DNA of 64,000 nt from Lutjanus erythropterus (taxonomy: Eukaryota > Chordata > Actinopteri > Lutjaniformes > Lutjanidae): contig CM034592.1 in the NCBI GenBank assembly GCA_020091685.1, positions 36,548,705-36,612,704 of the forward strand. Reading direction: 5' to 3'. The notes under the pieces were generated by a model, which was not told the origin of the DNA, did not search any database, and was given only the letters and a program-made list of their open reading frames with translations. Position numbers and translations under genes: made by a program. Shown one piece after another: positions 12,719 to 23,305 of this stretch (positions are counted from its first letter, which is position 1; each line of letters starts with the position of its first letter).

Positions 12719-13986
12719 TTTGTACGCCCTCTGACAGCATGTACTTGTGATTTGTCAATTTTTAACAGGACGGATGGACTCGTGCTCACTCATGAGCAGT
12801 GAACTGAACTTAAGAACAAGTATTTTGGTCCTGTATTTTTTATGATGATGGGTGGGATTAAGAGAAAAAGCAATTACAATTCTGCTTCAGCACCGTGAAC
12901 TGCGCCATGGATTTATGAATATGCAGCACAGTTAGGCTATTGGTATTTCACAGCCATGGTTGGGGCCATAGATTCTAACTTACAGAAACCTCAGTCAGAT
13001 GAAGGATCAATGATTTTAAACATATTCAACTAAACAACTCCTCCGCCCCTTCAATTTTATTGAATTGTGTTGCCTTGGAATTGACATTTTTACAGTGCAG
13101 TTCACACTCACCTCTTTGATATTCCTGTCATACAAGTGAACGCATGAATGTCCCGAATATCAACTCTCAGGGCTCAAAGGAGAGAGCGATTCTCCGCAGC
13201 CCCCAAGACCCATCAGCAAGGCCATGAAGGAGAGGGGCTGCTGATTGATTAACTGTTTACAGGGTTGACTGTGACCGCTGCCGGTCGCCCAGATCCGCCC
13301 AGATTTACGCTCTCTGAAGCATCGTTTGGCTCCTGTATATTCATGATACGCATCTTCTTTTGCTCCCAGCATGCAGTTGGCATTCTTACCACTCAACAGC
13401 CTTGGTTGAATAGAAAGTGATAATCCCCCCGACTGCCGATTCCTCTAAAGCCAATTGGCTCATAACTGCATAAAGACCAGGATGATGCTTTGGAGTATGG
13501 TGTGATTGCACAGGGCTGCTGGGTGGGCTATTGATGAAAAGAATGAGGGAAAAAGAAAGCAGTCTGCAAGGCAAAGACTTGGGTAGATTCTTTCAATACC
13601 TCCTGTCTCTCCGTTTCCTCCTTTCTTTTGTCTCTCCCCGCATCTCCTCCTCCTCCTCCTCCCTCTCGTCTCCTTCTCTCTGCTGCCCTGCTACCAACAC
13701 TACTCTGTAATTTAATCCATTTAGTCATGGCTCCAGATCAATATCCATTTTCCTTGGCCTTAGGGAGAGCCTCTTGAATGTGCTTGTTTCAAACAGTGGT
13801 TGTGTTGGCCAGCAGGGGCTCCCATGGGCCTGCGGGCTGATACAGATGTAGTACAACTCAGTATCTGAGAAAACAAAGCAAAGCTTACATCTAATCTCTC
13901 ACTAACCTGCCGCACAAAAACACAGCGGCAGATGTGGACGTTTTTATACGTATTTTTTACAAACTTTCTGTTGTACTTTGCATCAC
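12719..13986. other. Non-coding DNA with possible conserved block
   Basis: No gene seen. 13150-13560 is non-repetitive, with a moderately GC-rich stretch (CCGCTGCCGGTCGCCCAGAT) next to AT-rich homeobox-like sites (TGATTGATTAACTG, TATTCATGATA). It is a candidate regulatory element only. 13600-13690 is pyrimidine-rich simple sequence. Confidence 0.25.
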
Positions 13987-15569
13987 TTAAAGAGATAGTT
14001 GGGATTATTTGAAGTGGGATTGAATAAGATTCTTATCCTTAGTCAGTATATTACTTACAGTGCATGACATTATGTCATGCATGTCATTATGCCAATTTGG
14101 AGAAGCAGCAAGAGGACCCGCACAGGAAGCTAACCAATGTACTGCAGCAGACAGGGTCGGCAATAAAACGCATTTTAGCCACTCAGTAAAAGGTCCACCC
14201 ACAAACATCAATATCAGCTTACTTGTATGCTATATTTAGAATATTTTAACTGCTTAACTTTGCTGCTAGACATGCTTTTCTGATGGGAAACTGCCATTAT
14301 ACAAGCCAAATATTGCTCCCTCTAAACCAACCAAACTCTGTAGGCAAAATCAGTCATTTTACTTATTCCCAGACGAGCCCTCAGTTGCTCTGAACCGGCA
14401 CAAAGTGGCCACAACGAAAAGGAGACACACCATGGTAACGTTTTAACAAATGAAACTTTATTAATCCAAATTAAAAGACCAAATTAAATACTCACGTTAT
14501 GGGGTTTGGAAGTAAGTATGATCAGTGGTGTGTGTGGTGTGCATGAGTGGAAGTGGTGGGTGCAGGTGGTGCAGAGTGCAGAACAAAATACAAGGATAGC
14601 TAAAACAACATGACTCAGACCAGGATGGGTGGTGGTGGTGGTGGGGGGGGGGTGCCTGTGGAGAAACAGAGTGAGATGTTAGACTCCAGCCGAGACTTAA
14701 ATAGCCCGGGAACACCAGGCGCAGCGGGCGTTCCCGATCACCCAATCACCTCACCAAATAACAGAGGTCATCACATCTCACAGAACACGGGAGTTGCTGG
14801 TCTACCGCTGCCTCGATCTGTTAGTTTGTGTTATTGTGCGACTTCAGTGAAGCCAAATTGTCCTTTTAGAACACCAAAGTCACAAAAAAACACAGACAAA
14901 CTAAATGATCGAGCCAGCGGTTGCCTGGCAACTCCTGTGGTAAATGATTGATTTTGTCTATGGAGTTTGGGTAGTTTGGAGAGAGCAATATTTGGCTTAC
15001 ATAACAACAGTTTCCCATCAGAAAATACTGTAAGATACCAAAGTGAAGTGATGAAAATGTTCTAAATATAGCGTACACTTAAATGCATATCAGTTTTTTA
15101 GGGTGGACCTTTTCCAAATCAACCAAACTCCATAGACAAAATCAGTCATTTAATCTTGCAGAACACAGCAGCTGCTTGTCTACCGCTGCCTCAATCTGTT
15201 AGTTTGATTGTCTTATTATGTGACTTCAGTGAAGCCAAACTGTCCTTTTAAAACACCAAAGCCACAAAATACCACAAACGGCAGCAATAGACCAGCAACT
15301 CCTGTGTTTAATTAGCGACGTTTGGCTTAAATTTCGGCAGTTTCCTGTCAGAAAAGCTTGATGACATCAAAGCGTAGTGGTAAAAATATTCTAAATATAT
15401 TCTACTCTTAATCTGATAATGATTTTTTTTTTTAAATGGACCTTTTTTAAGTGGCTAAAATAGCTTTTGCTGCGTAGCAGTTCATTGCTTTGCTTCTGTG
15501 GTGCCGCGCTCCGCTTTTTCAAAGTACGCCATACAACCCCACTTCAAATAATACAAACTATCCCTTTAA
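13987..15569. mobile_element. GGGATAGTT-family palindromic element, copy A
   Basis: Begins TTAAAGAGATAGTTGGGAT and ends AAACTATCCCTTTAA, an inverted pair bounded by TTAA on both sides. The interior includes the block around GAGAAGCAGCAAGAGGACC, which is shared with the copies at 16640 and 45881, and inverted internal arms (ATATTTAGAATATTTT against GTTCTAAATATAGCG). It encodes no protein. A solo LTR is inserted at 14364-14775. Confidence 0.7.
14364..14775 (-). mobile_element. Solo LTR, Gypsy-like
   Basis: Read on the minus strand, the segment starts TGTGATGACC. It has a TATA-like GGCTATTTAAGT about 80 bases in, a polyadenylation signal in TTAATAAAGTTTCATTTG, and ends near GGGCTCGTCTGGGA, as in fish Gypsy-type LTRs. 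It interrupts element A between the parts that read CAGTCATTTTACTT and CACAGAACACGGGAG; these are contiguous in related copies. A (GGT)n/G-run inside explains a spurious open frame. The target duplication is unclear, and no internal retroelement region remains. Confidence 0.7.
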
Positions 15570-16639
15570 AATCAAAGGCTCTGCTCTTGATCACAGATGA
15601 ATTATTCCCATCCACCGAGATGTTGAAATGCAACGCCTGGCTGGTTAGCAAATGAATGACATCAAATTAGATTCAATTAAGGCTAATTTGATTAGTGGGC
15701 CTTGTAAGTGACCAGGAAGAAAGATGGAATTGTTATTTCTTCTCCCTCAAGGATTGATTTACTGTCGGCTCTTATGTAGCATACAGGGATGGCACGATGA
15801 GGAGTAGTTAGCTTTACTATACAGCAGTGAAAAAGTTCAATCGCTAGATACAGCCTTGGTGCCCTGCCAAAGTATCCTCGAGCGAGATAACAACATGCCA
15901 TCAGCTAAAAGTCTAAATGTGACTGTAAGAATCAGTCACTCACTGCCATTGTGTGAACATTTTGAGCGCACATAACGTCGTTAGCTGCCCTACTTCAGTG
16001 TAAACTGTCTACAGTCTGCCCCGTGGCGGCCTGCCACCGGCCAGCTGTACGCTCTGTGGACACTGACAGTGATTCTCCTTCACCTGCTCCACTGCGTTGT
16101 GCATTGCAATGTTTTATAAATAACCATGTTAAATATTCATCTGTCAGCATTTGCATCCAAAGTATTTTGTACTTCACAGCTGAGTTTCTTAAAGTCAAAA
16201 GGACAGGGAAACAATTTACGCAACTATTTACGGACTATTATAGATACTGGTATGAGATAAGAGTTATCAGACAGATCTGTCAGGATGTTATATTAACTTT
16301 TAATGAATTTTAAAACTAAAAAACTCTCCCCAAACCACCTGCTCCACCTGTATTAACACATTTTTGAATTTATGTCAGTGTTGTGTGCAGGCCCAAAGGA
16401 AACATTAATTCAGCAGCAGTATTAAGATAAATTACACCGGCATTAGTCAAGATTTATAAATCTAATTAAAACGAGAATTGCATTTTGTGAGGTTTCATGG
16501 GTTCAGTTTTACTCCAGAAAAATGTTTGAGCTTCAGTGGTTCGTGTTTTTATGCCTTTATTAGAGAGGTGACAATGATGTCTAAGAAAGATCCACAGCTG
16601 GAATCAAACCACGGGTGTTGCTGTTACATAGTCAGCAGC
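15570..16639. other. Non-coding DNA between two MITEs
   Basis: I recognise no gene, RNA or defined element. Short open frames here lack splice context or protein character. Confidence 0.5.
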
Positions 16640-16941
16640 TTAAGAGAAAGTTTGGTTTATTTCAAGTCTGGTTTTATGAGGTACTTATCCATAGTCAGTG
16701 TATTACTAACAGTGGATGGTTGTCGGCACACCCGAAGTTTAGAGAAGCAGAGAGGAGCACCAGCGTGGAAGCTGAACGATGCACCGCTGTGGACGGGGTC
16801 AGCAGCAAAATATATTTCACTTTACCTCACAGCTAGACAGTCTTTTCCAAAGGCAACCCACAGTTATACATAAGCCAAATATCGCTGTCTCCTTTGGCAA
16901 AAACAGGAGACATTTTACCTCGCAGAACACGTGAGTTGATG

Positions 16942-17960
16942 GTGGACTGTAAGGTAGTTATATGGGCCCCAGTGCAAGCTATAATGATGGGAACCTAGTG
17001 TACACCGGTTAATAATGATGCAAACACATGTTGATATCTAATGTTAGCTGCTGCATGGTTGCTGACACGCCACTGATGGCAGCGTTGATGCTGATGCCAG
17101 CTGAACTGCTGCGCTGATGCTAGGAGGGGGATCGTCTGTGTGCTCAGCTCGGCAGTCTTGACAGTTTTTGCACCTGAACTAGCTTCCGTTCATGTACTGT
17201 CTCATAAAATGATCAAATTAAAATTGACATTGGACAACATCAACATCAACTATAACCCAGTGATAATTGTGTACCTGTATTTGAGAATAGTAGCAATGAT
17301 AACAAGAAATTATTCAATTCATTTAATATTTATTTACTAGTTTATTAATAGCTTTTATAGTTTATGTAGAATAAGCATCTAATAGACTGCAAATGACCAA
17401 AAAGAAAACCATGATAGAGATGCGTTTGCCTCTTTGAAAGCATATAAAGCGAATGATACCCTTTTTCATGGCACATTACTGAGGTGGCAATGGTGGTGAA
17501 TCATTCTCAAGAACCCATCTCCACAAAACACATTCTGTGCGTTCCAGCACCCATTCTGCCATACTATTTAGTATGCCAGAAAAAGATTTAATATGTCCCA
17601 CTACATATTATGTCAAATGCAGTATGTTAAAAAATACCAGGATGTCCCGCTGCATCCGGTTGCATTTTGCTGTTTGCAAGCCAGCGTGCTTTTCTGGTAA
17701 TTCTGACCTACAATCCTTTGTGGGCAAAAAGGTCAAAGTTCAAGATGCAATGTTATGAGGACGTAGTATATCTGAATTGTATGCATAAGGAATGCGACAT
17801 TACATATTTTACAAGGACAGCTGCAGTATGTATGAAAGGAAAAAGAAAAAGTATGCAAACTGGAATGCAGGGAACATTGGAGGGGCCACTCCCTCTGTGG
17901 GTCCCCCCAACCCATGGCCCTCGGTGCACCTGCAATGCCTGCTCTGTCTATATTTACGCC
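16942..17960. mobile_element. Element nested in copy B
   Basis: The family sequence of copy B breaks after GAACACGTGAGTTGATGG and resumes at CTACTGCTGCCTCGATTGG near 17965. The inserted DNA has imperfectly inverted ends: ACTGTAAGGTAGTTATATGG with GGGCCCC on the left, and the complement of GTCTATATTTACGCCCC on the right. No coding sequence is seen. Boundaries are good to about 15 bases. Confidence 0.5.
17538..17869. mobile_element. Innermost MITE with TGCRTTCCAG ends
   Basis: The left end TGCGTTCCAG and the right end CTGGAATGCA form a 10-bp inverted repeat with one mismatch. The interior, including GCAGTATGTTAAAAAATACC and GATGTCCCGCTGCATCCGG, matches a repeat I know from many fish genomes. 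It sits inside the nested element of copy B, making a three-level nest. Confidence 0.55.
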
Positions 17961-18225
17961 CCTGCTACTGCTGCCTCGATTGGTTAGATTGTTTGTGTTA
18001 TTGTTTGACTTTGGTGGATCAGAACTAATCCTTTAAAGAACAAAACAACATCAATATTTGGCTTATATAATGAAGAAGACTGTCTGAAGTCAAGGTAAAG
18101 CGGTGAAAATATTCTAAAAATAGCGTACACTTAATTTGATGTTGACCTCCTCTCTCCTTCTCCAAACCAGGGGGTGTGGAGACCGCCATTGACCCCACGT
18201 CAAATAATACAAACTATCCCTTTAA

Positions 18226-19450
18226 AGCCCTAGGACGCCACGGCACACCCACGGTCATTTCTTGACCTTGGAACCAGCAGTTGTAGCTTGTGCCGGGGCT
18301 TTCAATCATATCACATGATCCTCATCAGCAGGTTTCTGTGTTCAAGAATGAAGTTCAACTTTGAAGTACATGCTAAGTTAAGTAAAAAAAAAAGAAATAA
18401 CATCTACAATTTGATCACGTCTGTGCATAATCCATCTGCTGATGAAGGTCATATGTGAGCTCCAGAACAGCTACTAAATGCAGCTTGAGGTGAGGTTGTT
18501 TTGTCCACTAAATAATATTTGTTTTACAGACTTCCGTAAACAAGAGAATGTCACCCTGGGTACTGTTTGCAGTGTCCACAGTTTGTCCATAATTCATTTC
18601 TGAGCTGTATTTGTTCATAAATCGACACTAACTGCTACAGCTGTAATTAAAATGAGGCCTATTTTGATGATACTGGTATTCAGTACCAGTATTATGGTAA
18701 CCCAGTGTTTTCCAATGGATAAAACCCATTTTACTTGCTAAATAATTGATTGTTTACCTGATAAGATAAACACCGTTTCCCTCAGGCACCATGAACAACG
18801 CTGACAGTAAAAAGGTCATTTTTAAAAGTGGATAAAAAACACATACACTGATGGGATTGTTATATTCTGTTTTTGTTTGTTTTTGTTTTCCCCAATTCCG
18901 AATGTCTAAATTTGGAATAACTTGACTTGATGAATTTTTCATACAACCTCACCTCTAACTAAAGGACCTGAATTTTTCATCAGGGTCCTCATCACCTCAA
19001 ACATATGGTTCTCATCCATACATGCATATAAAAGTAGTTGCAAATGTTTGCCTCTTAAGAGAGTCCCTGGCCAAAGATTTTCTTTTTTTTTGTACCTTTC
19101 TTATCACTTTGTTGCAAGGAAATCTTATTATAGTTCTGCTTCTATGTTCATCAGTCCACTTTTTTCACTACCTTGAGCCCACCTTTACCTGATTTGTTGC
19201 ACACAGGCCTATACCCTGACCTATATATATATATAGACCTATTTGATTTCTTTTCTAAAACAACATGCACTTACAGTTTCTGTCTGAAGGTAAACATTGA
19301 ATTATTATCTCAGTAAATGAATGACTTAAAAACTACAGAGCCTTCACTGCTTTTTTTTTTTTTTTTTTTTTTTTTAAATCTTGTTTGTTTAATTATGTTT
19401 TGAGCCCTATAAAACAAAAAAGCAGTAGCTTACATATCTGGCCATGTAAA
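18226..19450. other. Non-coding DNA with T tract
   Basis: No gene is seen. An uninterrupted run of 25 T lies at 19351-19375, and a TA run at about 19222. Confidence 0.6.
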
Positions 19451-19459
19451 TGTATTATT

Positions 19460-20320
19460 TCTGTGAAGGCAGCATGAAGAATTTGTAGTTTTTGGAGCTG
19501 AAACTAAGCCAAACCACAGTAATTGCACTCTGGCTAGGCCCAAATCAAGTGAAAGCTAGCTTTAGTGGCTAGCCTTCGCTAAAGCTGAAACTACATTTTC
19601 TTTAACTCTTATCTATTTCAATGAACTCACATCTTGGTTGTTCAGTGTTTTATTCCACATTACTAATTAAGACAGGAGTTAAATCCATGCATGATGGAGG
19701 GAAAAACAGCTAAATTCCTTTGTAAGCTAATGAGACTAGCCTAGCAGCACAGGAAGTGTAACTGTCAGTTATTGACTCTTGTGGAACTGATGCAAAATGG
19801 TGTGTTAAACTACATTTTTCTAAACTGGTATCTATTTTGATTAACTGGCATCTTAATGTGGCTAATAAAGGCACTCGCTACGCCACGTCAAGATGGAGGG
19901 AAAAATGTTACAAAAAGTAAGCTTAGCTGCGCATGAACTGTAACTGCCATGTCAGGTTAGACTTATGGAATATGGGGTGGTTAAGCGACCTGTAAAACAC
20001 ATTTTAAAACTGTTTAAAATGAAGCTAAAGGTCCATTTTTCCTAATTTATCTATTTTGATGCCACCTTGTTTTATTTACTATATAGACACTACTTGAGGC
20101 AGCTGCTAAATCCAATCATGACATGGGGGGACATAAAAAAAAAGCAGCTAAATTCCTGCTTAAGCTAACGTAACTAGCCTAGCTATGCAGTAAGTGTAGC
20201 CTTACTGCCATCTCAGTTTTTAACTCTTTTGGATTTAATTGTGGATGTGACTTGGTTTTACTACCTTTGAATGACATACTACTTTAAATCACTTTTTACA
20301 TTGTGTTTAATCATACATCT
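19460..20320 (+). repeat. Degenerate tandem repeat, about 200-235 bp units
   Basis: Related blocks recur in order: GATGGAGGGAAAAACAGC (about 19694), GATGGAGGGAAAAATG (about 19893) and CATGGGGGGACATAAA (about 20122). Each is followed by an AGCTAA/TAGCCTAGC stretch, a GTAACTGYCA stretch, and a recurrent CTATTTTGAT. Spacing is about 200 and 230 bases. Further diverged units seem to continue at 22060-22260 and 22800-23310. Confidence 0.5.
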
Positions 20321-21243
20321 GTATTTATTTTAATATTAATAGTATAGATGAACAGATGGACAATCAAAAAAAAACATTTATTTTCCTAAAAATGTGACAT
20401 TTTGTCAGTAGATACTGCATCTCCTCGCATATTGTGAAGATTACCCAAAGGAAGATTGCAGTATTTACTTTTCTGAGTAATGATCAGCCTAAAATGGTGT
20501 GAAACGAAGGCATAGGGAGCAGTACAACCTTTATATCTGTTATGTTTGCCAGCCATCCTGAAATCTTGAAACCCCCTTTTTTTTCCTCAACATCGCTGCT
20601 TTTGTAGTTAGTGCTCTCTGTCAAAATGCTGAAAATGACAAAATGTAGTTCCAAAGGGAAGGAGCCTCTCTCTCCTGCTTGCGCTCTGTCTCTGTCTTTT
20701 TTTTTTTTTTCTCGTCAGGAGCAGCATGAACAGTCTTTAAAACCCTCCAGTTCAGCCCTTTGCACTCGTACAGGAACACACAACATGACGATGAATCCAG
20801 AATGAAGGTGCAAAATCTGCAGTTTTACCCATAATGATCGAGGAAGATTACCAGCACACAGAGAGGAGGGAGAGCTGCACAAATCATTTCTTCTTCCAGC
20901 CTCTGAGGCATCCACATAACTGCCTCAAGTATCCCAAATTGTTTCTATCGGGAAGCTGTCTTTGCAATCAAGTGTTGCTCTGCTTATCTCCCCTACAGAA
21001 ATGTCTGTAGTTCCCTGCTGTCAGTCAATATGCGCCCATGGTGGCATTGAAAAACCCATCATCTGTTACTATCTCAGTCGTGCATGTAATGGTGTTTAAT
21101 ACAAGGACACAGCTCTTGTTAGAAATGAGCAAAACCCGTCTTTATTGAAGGATACGAGGGACTGCTCTCCACTGTTGGGCATTGTTCTTTTCTTTGCTTA
21201 TTTCTCTCTCTTTTGAAAAAGACTTGAGTCAGTCAGCTCTCTA
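20321..21243. other. Non-coding DNA
   Basis: No gene or defined element is seen. 20875-21120 is non-repetitive and could be regulatory, but nothing specific supports that. Confidence 0.5.
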
Positions 21244-21374
21244 CTAAATGAACACATTCAAGCCCTTAAAAAAACAAAACCCAAACCATTTCCAGGCACA
21301 TTAAATTCACTTTCTGAGAATTTACTGACTTTTTATTCTCATTAGAGCGGTCATGTTGTCAAGATATGCTTCTC
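21244..21374 (+). repeat. Segmental direct repeat, copy 1
   Basis: About 131 bases from CTAAATGAACACATTCAAGC to TGCTTCTC match 22951-23080 at roughly 96 percent by eye. Homology then resumes after the insertion at 21375-22050, in the GAGATTTCCAAGA and ACTCGAGTGCTAGCTTG stretches. Confidence 0.8.
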
Positions 21375-22050
21375 CAGAGGTAGCAAATGCACTCACATTC
21401 TTTACTCAGGTAGAAGTACAGATACTTGTGTAAAAAAAAAAAAAAAGACTGGTAAAAGTAGAAGTATACTGATTCAACTTCCTTGCCCAAGTAAAAGTGA
21501 CAACGTTAAGGCTCTGAAACGTACTAAAAGTAAAAAGCTTCCTTCTGAAGGACATTTGTACCATTTGTTTCCACTACTCCAATAATCACCGACTCTGGTT
21601 GTTTGTTTGACATAAATCTTTAATTCATTAAAGTTTGTGTCTTGATACATTTTTATGCCCTTTTTGCCTTGTTACATGTTTTATGTAATTTTGTCCCGTT
21701 ACTTTTTTAAATATAGTTTTTGTCTTGTTATGTTTTTATGTCATTTTTTACCTTGTTACATCTTTTAAGTCATTTTTGCCAAGTTACATAGTTTTCATCC
21801 TGTTACATTTTTTATGTAGTTTTTGTCTTCTTATATCTTGTTATGTCTTGTATGTCATTTTTGTCTTGTTAGATCTTTTATGTTTTCTCATCTTGTCATG
21901 TAATTTTTGCCTTGTTATGTGGGTTTTGTCTTATTATGTGTTTTTACGTCGTTTTTGCCTTGCCATGTCTTTTATGTACTTTTCATCTTCTTTCAACTTG
22001 TTATGTCTTTTATGTCATTTTTGTATTGTTATGTCTTGTTTTCATCTTGT
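21375..22050 (+). mobile_element. hAT-like insertion with 8-bp target duplication
   Basis: TGCTTCTC (21367-21374) and TGCTTTTC (22051-22058) flank a 676-bp segment. The uninterrupted copy at 23073-23080 carries a single TGCTTCTC, so the empty site is visible. The left end CAGAGGTAGC resembles the CAGAGGTGG ends of fish hAT elements, followed by a run of GTAAAAGTAGAAGTA type. The right terminus lacks a matching inverted end and lies in a minisatellite. Confidence 0.6.
21640..22050 (+). repeat. TTTTGTCTTGTTAYGT minisatellite
   Basis: A degenerate tandem array built on units like TTTTTGTCTTGTTATGTC and TTTTATGTCATTTTTG, with irregular spacing of about 25-50 bases. It fills most of the hAT-like insertion. 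The repetition produces a 127-aa open frame on the + strand of low complexity (Leu/Cys/Phe/Val), which is not a gene. Confidence 0.75.
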
Positions 22051-22265
22051 TGCTTTTCTGAGGAGACGTACAGAGATTTCCAAGACAAAGAATTTAAGTC
22101 CAAGTTAGTCATAACTCTGGGACTGAATACTCGAGTGCTAGCTTGTCTTTTACTCCAGTTAGCTTAGCTGTACAGAAACTGTAACTTCCTTGTCAATATT
22201 CTTTTCAGGCTTTTAGATTTGATGCAGTATAATATGGTTATACTACCTTGAGTCACATATTTAAC

Positions 22266-22794
22266 TACCGTATTTTCCGCACTATAAGCCGCACCTAAAA
22301 GCCTTTAATTTTCTCAAAAACCGACAGTGCGCCTTATAATCCGATGCGCCTTATATATGGATCAATATTGGTTAATTGTGGCTACCGTAGTCAGGGGGCG
22401 TCGCTGAAGTAACAGCGGTAAAAACGGTAAAGGGGAATTCCAGTCCCACACCACTTGTGTGTGTATAAAGACCCCAAAATGGCACCTTTCAAGAGACACG
22501 CTTACGACGCAGAGTTCAAACTCAAGGCTATCAGTCACGCAGAAGAACATGGGAATAGAGCAGCAGCGAGAGAATTCAACAACTGACTGACTTATCTGAC
22601 TGTTTTGTTGACATTCCCTTTAGCGCAGCTTCATCTAGTGGATGCATAACGCAACCCCTAGCCACTACAGTAGTTTCTATTCTATGCGCCTTATAATGCG
22701 GTGCGCCCTATATATGAAAACAGTTTTAAAATAGGCCATTCATTGAAGGTGCGCCTTATAATCCGATGCGCCTTATAGTGCAGAAAATACGGTA
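22266..22794 (+). mobile_element. pogo/Tigger-type MITE
   Basis: Starts TACCGTATTTTCCGCACTAT and ends with the inverse, ATAGTGCAGAAAATACGGTA, so terminal inverted repeats of over 20 bases are bounded by TA, the Tc1/mariner-pogo target. Motifs GCGCCTTATAATCCGATGCG and close variants recur inside both arms. The interior retains the beginning of a transposase gene (22479-22586). At about 529 bp it is non-autonomous. Confidence 0.85.
22479..22586 (+). pseudogene. Truncated pogo-type transposase N-terminus
   Basis: A 35-codon frame beginning MAPFKRHAYDAEF and continuing through KLKAISHAEEHGNRAAAREF, then a TGA stop. This has the look of the N-terminal helix-turn-helix DNA-binding region of pogo/POGK-type transposases (KR..YDA.FKL...AE..GNRAAAR.F). 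Everything after the first helices, including the catalytic DDE domain, is missing. It probably marks where an internal deletion created the MITE. Confidence 0.75.
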
Positions 22795-22950
22795 TGTAAA
22801 GTGAAGCTAATCTATTCTTATGAATTGACATCTTTCCATATTGTATTATACCAAACTAACTGAGGCAGTAGCTGAATCCAATCATGATGGAGGAGGGGTG
22901 GAAATGCTAATGTCCTGAACTGGTTTAGCCTCATGTTAGTCATGCCTTTT

Positions 22951-23305
22951 CTAAATGAACACATTCAAGCCCTTAAAAAACAAAACCCAAGCCATTTCCA
23001 GGCACATTTAATTCACTTTCTGAGAATTTACTGACTTTTTACGCTCATTAGAGCGGTCATGTTGTCAAGATATGCTTCTCTGAGGAGTCGTTCATTTTCA
23101 CATTCGCGGTTATTACTGTCTGAGATTTCCAAGATAAAGAGTATCTCATGTGCACAAAACAATAAGAATGTTTTCTCTTTCTAAAAATAAGAACGAGCGG
23201 GTGAAACCAGGTCAAAACAAAAAATCTCCTATAACGTCACCTTTTAAATCTGAGGCAGTCATGACAGAAAGCTGGGAGAGAATACTAGAGTGCTATCTTG
23301 CCTTT
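22951..23305 (+). repeat. Segmental direct repeat, copy 2
   Basis: 22951-23080 matches 21244-21374 closely and lacks the 676-bp insertion. The continuation to about 23305 (GAGATTTCCAAGATAAAGAG ... CTTTTACTCCAG) parallels 22059-22165 with extra internal sequence. Confidence 0.75.

Larger units (their letters stand above)
16640..18225. mobile_element. GGGATAGTT-family element, copy B, with nested insertions
   Basis: The left arm starts at the TTAA at 16640. It carries the family block GAGGTACTTATCCATAGTCA and a GAAGCAGAGAGGAGCACCAG stretch parallel to copies A and C. The right end AAACTATCCCTTTAA closes at 18225. The middle, about 16942-17960, is a second element, and 17538-17869 is a third within it. 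Open frames across this stretch are accidental. Confidence 0.65.

Noticed and set aside
14610-14951. 113-aa plus-strand open frame with a polyglycine run
   Set aside because: It lies across the solo LTR and its host MITE; the glycine run is the (GGT)n tract.
16478-16873. 131-aa plus-strand open frame
   Set aside because: It lies within and just upstream of the GGGATAGTT-family copy B and shows no conserved domain.
21725-22108. 127-aa hydrophobic open frame that could be mistaken for a membrane protein
   Set aside because: It is produced by the TTTTGTCTTGTTA minisatellite; the hydrophobicity reflects T-rich codons.
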